From the NCBI GenBank assembly GCA_033439265.1, contig JAVTVX010000019.1, positions 7,261,501-7,325,500 on the forward strand: a stretch of DNA of 64,000 nucleotides. Reading direction: 5' to 3'. The first letter of the stretch is position 1. Every line of letters begins with the position of its first letter. The notes under the pieces were generated by a model, which was given only the letters and a program-made list of their open reading frames with translations, had not been told where the DNA came from and ran no database searches. Origin of the DNA: Dillenia suffruticosa (Eukaryota; Streptophyta; Magnoliopsida; Dilleniales; Dilleniaceae). The position numbers and the translations under genes are program-made. Positions 55,896-64,000 of the stretch are shown here, one piece after another.

Positions 55896-57479
55896 AAATG
55901 AATTCAGGAAAAATTAAGAGTTTCTTATGAATTTACGGAAAATGAAGAGTTTCTTAGAGAGTGAATACACATTCATAATATTTCATATCACAGGACATTT
56001 TTGTTTCATTTTGCAAATGGTAACCTTTTTTTTGGAGGGCATGTTTGAGATTTTGTAAAGAATTTGCAAACTAGCATTGAATTAATTTTCAAAGGCGCAA
56101 CTTCAGTTTATGTCAATATTCTAAGTAATTATAAAAATTCAACCTTTATTGTGTTTTCTTACCTAACAGAGCATGACCTGTAACGAGTAAGCACATGGGT
56201 AACTACGACAAGTTTAGATTTGCGATTGCTCTGTGCATAATGAAATGTTAAAATCAAACATGACCTTTGAAAGATTGTTTATATTTTGATAGTATAAAAA
56301 AAATGAGTTTGAGATACAAAAGGATACAAAAATATTCTGTACTTTTCTTTCGGGCTGAAAGCACTATGTTATTCCTAATAGGTACATAGTTTGAGTTTTC
56401 AAGCGCAAATGTGCTTGTAAGTCGTGCAATCTATTTTCTTATATGAAAGTTATGATTTTGTGGAGTAGAACATGAAGAATGTTTAGATGTGTTTGTCCGA
56501 TCACGTGCGAACGGGAGATAGTAAAAGAAACAGATAAATGAGTGGGTGCCTATGATAGGCCGAGTTGACCCGGCCTGACTCGGGTCAAATCAATTGGAGC
56601 CTCAAGGGAAGCTGCTCACTTCCACCATCTCAAAATCATCAGAGGAATTTAGGTTATGAATTGAGTGTGATTTTCACACCGATTTGGGATACATAATTCA
56701 ATCCAAACGGTTTGAATTCATCACGGCCGAATATACATCACGCCGAATATATCCATCGATTTAATTTGTTTCCAATGTTGTTTTCAATAACATTATTATA
56801 ATAGTGTTCAACTCAATAAAAGATTCTCGGGGTGCTGGGGAAGGATGAATAAAATAAATGACAATGTCAACTCTCATGCGCAAATTAAGACAAAGTGCAC
56901 GCTTTTCAATTGGTAAGCAGCATTAGGTGAATTCCTTATTTTCTTAACCCACATGAGACACAATTTCTTTCTCTTCCGTATGCTTCCTATTTATTAATCC
57001 TGCGAATATTTGTTCATTATATTTTAACTTATTTAATTCGAATCGCCACCAAACCTCTTTTATAAAATACTTACTTAACGTATTTTTTTTATTATTTTTA
57101 AAATTTAAATTTAAGTTTTATTTAAAAAATTTAAAATATTTTTTTCACTGTATCAACTATTCATTAGTCTATCTCTGTTAATCATTATTATATGACGTAG
57201 GGGCGAAGGCTCAAGATTTCAGGACCAAACAAAATTAAGATACCGCAGAAAATAATTAAAACAAAAAAGACTGTTTCCAAGGGGACACGCAAATAATCAT
57301 AATTCGCTCTCCCAATTTCATGATTAAAAATTCAAAATCTCCTTTAATAAAAAAGAAATTAAAACGAAAAAACTACCCTCTTTATCATTTTTAAAGATAA
57401 GATGTAAGATTGTCCAATATAGAATTTGACATTAGTATGAATCTCAGTATCCCCTTTATAGATTCCGAACAAAACAGAT
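55896..57479. other. Unassigned noncoding DNA
   Basis: No gene or known repeat recognised. A 20-bp block (GGAAAAT.AAGAGTTTCTTA) is duplicated at about 55907-55955. The DNA is mostly single-copy in appearance. Confidence 0.4.
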
Positions 57480-59889
57480 GAACCCCCATATCGACGAGGG
57501 ATTTTAACATTGACAAGGGATGAAATGGGTTTGGATTTTATTATCGTTGCAGGTGAGAAAACTTTGGCCTAACCTAAGTTGGGTACTAAAGTGAAAGATT
57601 TTCAATTTTACTATATTGTAGTCTGATAGGTGGTGACACTTTATGGGGGATAATACTTCATGTGGAAAATATTGAGCACTACTCTAACATCCCCCGATAT
57701 ATGCAACAGGCAACCCTAAATTTCAAAGTGAGATTCTAATATCAATGTATAATATATAAAATTTGTAGAGTTTAATTGTAATATTATATTGCAAAACTTT
57801 AATCGAATCTTAAAATAAGAATTTTTTGTTCTCCAAACTTTTGATTCAAACCCAATATCTCATTACTAAAGTGAAAAATACCTGGACCACTGAGACCATG
57901 TGGTACTTAACTGTGTAATATATATTTCAATTTTACATTTACCACCGAGACCACTCTCTCTGACCGTCAAAAAAAAAAAAAAGAAAAGTCCATGTGACTT
58001 CTCGAGCCCTTTCTTGTTCCCAATCTCCTTTGACAGGTTCTCTCTCTCTCTCTCACACGCACTCGCGCGCGCCTCGAACTTCCCCCAGCTATTCGTGATA
58101 ATGTTTATTGTTTGACCTCTGACGGGGACTGCTGACTATCTTTGTTATGTTTCATGTCTAGTAATTGATCATAATAATTTTCATATTGTAAACGGCAGCT
58201 TGAATCATAACCAAAAAACAGAAAGGAATATGCACTTTCTCCTTCATTGAGTGGATATCATATCTACTTTAGGTTATTTACGGTTATATTGTGCAACTGC
58301 AACTTGATTAGTTTTGCTATTTCTCTCATGTTCGTCCATTATGCTTCATCGTGGCCGATTTTGCCAAGACAAAGAGTAGCATTTCTGTAGCTAAACTGGG
58401 TATACTAGCAATTGGAAGAGGTTGGGTAGATCCTCAAGGGAATCAAAGCAGCTTTTACATCTAAGAAAAAACAAACCATAAATACACCTTGTTTTTTCAC
58501 TGCATTATACAATTTGGTCTTTCGCCAAAATGTTTTTTATTTTTTTATTTTTTCTTTTTAAATTTGTGCCTCAGCTAGGGTTAGGTGAACACATACCTAC
58601 CAAAGACCTTGTTAATGAGATTCTCGTGAAACCCTTGACAGAGACATGATGGCATCATCCACGTTAAGCCTAACAATGAAGCCAAAAGAAGTAGGAATTG
58701 CAATTATGAGAAGCGCAAAAGAGTCTGCTGCAGATTATTTATTTATTTTTAATTTTTTACATCTATGTTGAATTTGACAAAAGTACGAAGTACATGTCTT
58801 CATTTGTTGTTTTGGAGCACTATGGGAGGATGATCTAAACTTGTTCTAAAAAGAATCTATATGTGCATCAACACCCCCCCCCCTTCAGGGGAGGAAATCT
58901 TTTTAAAAACAGATATTTGAAAATTGTGATCGTAAAACAAAACTCTGGGTTCAAAAAGCAAGGAAGAAGATGTAGTAAGAAAGGGAAAATGGAGGAAGAG
59001 AAAGAGAGAATTCTAGATGAAAATTTAAGGTAAAGAAAGAATGCTTGTGTCCCCCTCACATTAGTTATTCTGTCATGTTGTCGTCCTTCACTAACTTTTC
59101 CATACAATCCAAGAATTTACTTTCCAAGGCATTCTGAGAAGAATTTTGGCCTTTTGTTTTCAACTGAGAGACCGTATTCCTCTAATTCCTTGGAAAGGAA
59201 GTGGCCCCCTAAAAAAGAAATCGTGTTAAGGATTAGGTTGCTAAAAGACACCCGAAACTGACTAGATGAGAGAGAGAGAGAGATAGAGATGGACAATCCG
59301 TCAAAGAAGATTGGGACCAAGAAAGGCCTCGAGAAGTCACATGACCTTTCTCATTTTATAACAGTCAGAGAGAGTGGTCTCAGTAGTAAATGTAGAATTG
59401 AAATATAATCCTGCTCTTAAGTCCCACTTGGACGTTAAATTCCATATGAACCTTCCTTCAGTTGCCCATCCCCAGGGTATTTTCCACTTTAGTAATGAGA
59501 AATTGGGATTGAATCAAAATTTTGCGAAATTCTAGAATTGAACAAAAAATCTTCTTTTAAATTGGATTAAAGTTTTGTAATATGATATTACAATTAAACT
59601 GTATGCCAATTTTATATATTCTACATTGATATTAAAATCTCACTTTGAAATTTAGGGTTGCCTGTTGCATATATTTGGGCGATGTTAAAGTAGTATTTAA
59701 TATTTTCCACATGAAATGTTATCCCTCATAAAGTATCACAACCTATTAGAATACAAAATAGCAAATTGAAAATCTTTCACCTTAGTACCAAACTTAAGTT
59801 AGGTCAAAGTTTTCTCACCTGCAACGAGAATAAAGTCCAAACCTATTTCATTCCTCGTGAATGTTAAAGTCCACTATGGATGGGGGTTC
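57480..59889. repeat. Long inverted repeat, arms of about 0.6 kb around a 1.2-kb spacer
   Basis: Left arm 57480-58054 and right arm 59266-59889 are reverse complements over their length with small indels. Landmarks: GAACCCCCAT at the outer left against ATGGGGGTTCC at the outer right; GCAGGTGAGAAAACTTTGG against its complement near 59813; CAACAGGCAACCCTAAATTT against AAATTTAGGGTTGCCTGTTG; GAGACCACTCTCTCTGAC against its complement near 59367; and CTCTCTCTCT against GAGAGAGA at the inner edges. It could be a foldback or Mutator-like element with long terminal inverted repeats. The spacer has no transposase, and no flanking target duplication is clear. Confidence 0.85.
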
Positions 59890-62518
59890 CTCTTTTTTTT
59901 TTTTTAATAAACTATTGGTATTCGATAATCCTATTGTACCAAACTAAATTTGATTCAACTTAAATTAGACTCTTAAAAAATAAAATTCTTTCGATACATA
60001 TTTTTTTCATATATAAAATTAAAAATTTTGGGCTGTTTTGTTAGGTATCCGTAAACGGATATTAAGATTCATAGTCATGTCAAATTCTTTAATTGTGTGA
60101 GTTTCATATGGAAATTTACTTCTTTTTTTTTTTTAATTTAACAAATAAGTTTAAAGGTTAAATCAATTTTTTCCGGTTAAAGGATTATGCATTTCGAGTT
60201 TTTTCATTTACTAAAATCAATATAGAGCTGATTAGTTGATTATTATAGTATTGATGAAAATTTTGAACGCTACATTCATTATTATTTGTTTAGGTTATTG
60301 CATATATAAAAATATTATTATTATTGTATAAAAAAAATACGAACGGGGAGTCTCAATGTTAAATATTTTTCCACAATATAATATTTCCATGGTATAGTAT
60401 TGGTATGTGAGAGAACAAAGTGGAGTGTCCGACCATAGTCTTTTCATAAATAATTAATGAATAATACACCATAGTCTCCTTAGAAGAATTTCTGGATATG
60501 TATGACTGATGCTAACCGGAGCCTTAAATTTCCACAGATTCCTACCCAAATAAGTTAAAAAACATTTTCAATGACAACCATATACCTCTCAAATATACAA
60601 AGTTGAAGTAAACCCACAATATAGAAGCTCTCTCTCTCATATGGTGTATCTATATTTGGTTTTTTGAGTGTTTTGATCAGTAGAGATTAACAGGTTTTCC
60701 ACTAGAGAGACAATTGACTATTTTTAGAATTCCTTTCCTTGGTTAAGGATCATTCTTGTATCTGAATTTTCATTTAATGTCTCCCTTCTGATGATTCAAA
60801 GAATCTTTCTTTCTGTTTCATTGGGTAAAGCAGGAGGGTTTAGATCCATGGCTTCTCTTTGACTTCAGTATCAATGTTTTGAGTGAACCAAGCTGAGCAA
60901 CATCGTATGTTGGAGTTTTCGATTTAGTCAATATCCAAGGAGTGACAGAATGATGCTCTACAATCAAAGGTTTGTTCTAGATTTGTATAATCACTTTCTC
61001 CCTCTCAAAAAAAAAAAAAAAAGGGAAATATTCTATTACTGACTATTAATTCTGATCTACTACTCTTTCCACACCACCAGTGTGAATCAGTTATGTTTTG
61101 TTCAATGTCCGATCTTTCCTTGCTCTTGAAACTTACATTGATCTTCTTTTGGACACCATCATCTAAATCTGCTCTCTCTCTCTCTCACTTGCACTCCATA
61201 GTCTGCAAACTCCCCTTCAATTTTTCTTTTTTTATTTCTCAAAAATAATTTCTACATTAACAGATGGTTCAAGTTCTGGAAGTCTGATAGGTGGATACTA
61301 AGAATTCTTTCTTGTACTGTAAATATTTATCTATGTAACAAGTTCAAGATTTTACTGATATGATCAATTCCGAGTTTTAAGAGTTTGCTTATTTACAGAT
61401 GCGCCTGTTTTCTCTCTAGCACAATCAAATGATGAATTAATCTAATCTAACACCGCCTCAAGTGAAAGCCTGGCTTGATTCTTGTCCCCATCTAATACCT
61501 GGGAAAAGACTCACTTATGCCAAAACCTTTTTAGGGATAGATGCAGTTTCATGTAATTTGCCTTTTGGTTAGCTTTTCTATGTAATTTAAATTATGCTTT
61601 CTTGTTACTAATCCCAAGAGTTTTATTTCTCAACTCTTATCCTTTGAGGTGGGCGGATTATTTTGAAGTTCCTCTTCCACCCTTTGAACCTCACAGGCGT
61701 GCATATCCATACACCAATCCACATAAGCACACATCACAAAGCCATAGATATTGTATTGTCTGTCTCCTAAACATAAGGAATGTGTTGTTTCTAGCGGTCA
61801 AAAATTAATCTTGATTTTCTTAATTAGTTGTGAAATTTATTTATGCAACAATTATCGGAAAAAAATGTTATATCACACTTGAAGAATTTAGTGTTTACTG
61901 ACCACCATTAAGAGTATATTCCTAAAAATAATGTATTACAAAGTAGTTTTGAATGCACAATTTCTCCTATACTTTCTCTCTTTTATCTTAAAACACAAAA
62001 TTCTCAATGTTATGATCATAGATGCATTTAGGATTTTGTATGAGCAATACAGTGTTGGCCTGATTGTAGTGTTCCTCTTGAATTTTCAAATGGAAGAAAT
62101 CCATATTTCCAAACCAAATAATTTCGGTTGCTCAATGGTGAAATTCATTTTTTTTTAAAACTAATCAATATCTAGATTTATATTTTGACTAATCTAATAT
62201 AAATATTATCGGACTTAATTTAGGAAATAACTCTCACAATATAATTTTTTTTTTTATTTTTAAATTTCAAATCCAACATTTGATTAAACGATCTAATATC
62301 TTTATGCAAAACACAAACCATCTGTTGGTTTAATGGAGAAGTTCTTATCTTTGCCATTATTTTCTAACATAAGTTTTCAATATTGTTGTGCAAGCGAATT
62401 AACAATGGTGTTTTTGATGAAATAGTGCACAAATTTTCTCAATCAAGTAGATTGAGGCAACTTATTGAAGCCCAAAGACATGGAGAAATAATGAAAAGGA
62501 GTTGATACAGTTATAGCT
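59890..62518 (+). other. Upstream region of the GARP/MYB gene
   Basis: Noncoding as far as can be seen. It contains CT-rich patches (60630-60637, 61172-61187) of a kind common near plant transcription starts and in 5' UTRs. One or more 5' UTR introns are possible (for example a donor-like AAG|GTTTG near 60969), but I cannot place the transcription start. Short open frames at 61602-61808 and 61931-62158 resemble nothing known. Confidence 0.4.
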
Positions 62519-63934
62519 ATGGCCAGGAGAATAGAGATCTCAGACAAAGACAAGAGCGATGCAAGTGATATTCAAGCCAAAACCTCTAATCCCGCAGTAT
62601 CTTCTCAAAAATGTTCCACATTTGACTTGAATGAGGTAGCTTTTGATGAAGAAGATAATAGTTCAGCTGGTGTCTCCCATGATGAAGCCCTTGATGTCCA
62701 GGACATGGCCTCTCAAGAAGGTGGCAATCAAATTAGTAACAGCTCAAATGGGAAAAGCACTATGGTTAGGCAATACATTCGATCAAAGTTGCCTCGTCTC
62801 CGCTGGACTCCTGATCTCCATCTATCTTTTGTTCATGCCGTTGAAAGGCTTGGAGGTCAAGAAAGTAAGTTCCCCTTCTTTTGTTGGTTTGAGACAAGTA
62901 ATTCATTCTAAATTTATTTTGGCTTTTCTTTGGTTGATAATAGGAGCAACCCCCAAATTGGTCCTTCAGTTGATGAATGTCAGAGGGCTTAGCATTGCTC
63001 ATGTCAAGAGTCACTTGCAGGTATGTTAAGAAAATAAATTTGAAAAATGCATCAATTTTTTCATTATGCTTATCTTTTGCAAACAGTAACTTGCATCGCT
63101 CTCTCTCTCTCTCTCTCTCTTATTATGTGATTTTGGATTCAGATGTATCGTAGCAAGAAGCTTGATGAGTCTGGACAAGGTAATATAAATCACAAAACTC
63201 CTTAAATTAATTCAAAGCAGAGAAGATTACATGAAACAGTTTCTGCGTTGTCTATGGTACAGTTCTATCCCAGCAAAGTAGGTTAATGCAATGGAGAGAT
63301 CACATATTGGGAATTTACCAAAGACCCACTCCTTATAGTCACTTCCACATGAGCAATCGAAACAGCTTGCTTTCTCCATTGCTCAAGCAATCCTTTGATT
63401 TCAATTCCAACTCTTCAGGGTAATTATACATAATGCATTTATTTAAACGATACTGCTCATGATGATGACTTTCGTTGGGACATTTTTATGAGCTTTAGTA
63501 ATGAATTGCTATAGCATAAATCTTTTGTTTTTTTGTTTTTCTTTTTTGATTAAATTTTACAAGATAATTTTTAACTTCAAACCGTATGGTATTGAACCGT
63601 ATTTAAATGCAGGTAATATTGGATAAACATTTTAAACACGGAAAGAGTTTCTCTTTTGTTTAAGTGTGTAAATTGATAGCTTTGGGGAAACTTCTCTCTT
63701 TCTCCATACAGAAACCAGCATTGGGATTTTAATCCTCAAGCAACAAGATCAAGTTCACAATGGAGCAAAGACTGGGGATTAGAGAAGGGAATAGCCGACC
63801 TAGTGATGCTTCACAATAGGGATAACTTTACTGGAAGCAAAGTGCCACTTCGACCAGACCTATATCTTGAAGAAAAGTGGTGGCCTCCACGAGAAATGAT
63901 TGGTACAAAAGAGAGGACCGGAGGGTTTCATTAG
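62519..63934 (+). CDS. GARP-type MYB-like (SHAQKYF-class) transcription factor, five coding exons
   Basis: A nuclear DNA-binding protein of the plant GARP/MYB-like group that includes KANADI and At1g14600/At2g40260-like proteins. Exons: 62519-62864, 62944-63020, 63143-63179, 63263-63419, 63712-63934; all introns are GT-AG and phases agree, giving 279 residues. The start ATG opens MARRIEISDKDK. Residues about 88-148 form the single MYB/GARP domain: RSKLPRLRWTPDLHLSFVHA, VERLGGQERATPKLVLQLMN, VRGLSIAHVKSHLQMYRSKK. Exon borders inside the domain (after GGQE and after SHLQ) are those typical of the family. STFDLNE at residues 33-39 is a possible DLN-type EAR repression motif. The C-terminal part has YLEEKWWPP before a TAG stop at 63932; another frame stays open past it to the window end, so the true 3' end is uncertain. 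DNA target and role are not deducible. Confidence 0.88.
63098..63121. repeat. (CT)n microsatellite in intron 2 of the MYB-like gene
   Basis: About eleven CT units within the intron, 20 bp or so upstream of the acceptor region. Confidence 0.95.
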
Positions 63935-64000
63935 ACTTGTCATGGGATGACAACTCTGAGATTCTTTCATGCCAACTGAATCCCAACAAGCCCTCGGGAA

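Noticed and set aside
61602..62158. Two short open frames (68 and 75 codons) upstream of the MYB-like gene
   Set aside because: No family resemblance, ordinary length for chance frames in AT-rich DNA, and a more likely role as promoter or 5' UTR sequence.
62643..63029. 128-codon frame overlapping the MYB-like exon 1 and exon 2
   Set aside because: It reads a different frame through exon 1 and continues through intron 1; only by crossing the intron does it join the exon 2 frame.

Overview
The window looks like nuclear DNA of a flowering plant, most likely a eudicot. It is AT-rich and dominated by nested Ty1/copia and Ty3/gypsy LTR retrotransposons plus one CACTA DNA transposon. The only recognisable host gene has short GT-AG introns and encodes a plant-specific GARP/MYB (SHAQKYF-type) transcription factor. 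I see no bacterial-type genes, CRISPR array, rRNA or tRNA gene.

Layout. 1-907: 3' end and LTR of a plus-strand copia element. 908-6317: poorly resolved repeat DNA holding two adjacent near-perfect palindromes (1920-1987) and a decayed copia RT/RNase H fragment with an LTR (about 2590-5010). 6318-18057: a minus-strand copia element of the same family as 1-907, split by a 6.1-kb CACTA transposon (7086-13203, TTT target duplication); the copy at 1-470 supplies the empty site. 18946-24600: a deleted minus-strand copia with a chromodomain gypsy element (19394-24182) nested in its gag. 24961-37413: a plus-strand copia with GGCTT duplication, itself split by a minus-strand non-autonomous gypsy (25906-33449, CGCAT duplication). 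37414-41246: noncoding DNA with microsatellites, a 124-bp tandem repeat and a hairpin. 41247-55895: an LTR-body-LTR-body-LTR array of non-autonomous gypsy elements related to the one at 25.9-33.4 kb; its middle LTR is split by a probable solo LTR (47699-50871) carrying a 38-bp minisatellite and extreme GC-rich stretches. 57480-59889: a long inverted repeat with roughly 0.6-kb arms. 62519-63934: the five-exon GARP/MYB gene.

The elements do not form a functional system. They record repeated insertion followed by decay: catalytic Asp to Asn changes, Trp or Gln codons turned into TAG, loss of protease cores, and recombination between LTRs. Only the GARP/MYB gene looks under coding constraint. The most unusual items are the non-autonomous gag-only gypsy family with its three-LTR array, the CACTA element with a sequence-level empty site and GC-rich islands, and the long inverted repeat about 2.6 kb upstream of the MYB gene. 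I found no convincing new biological system.
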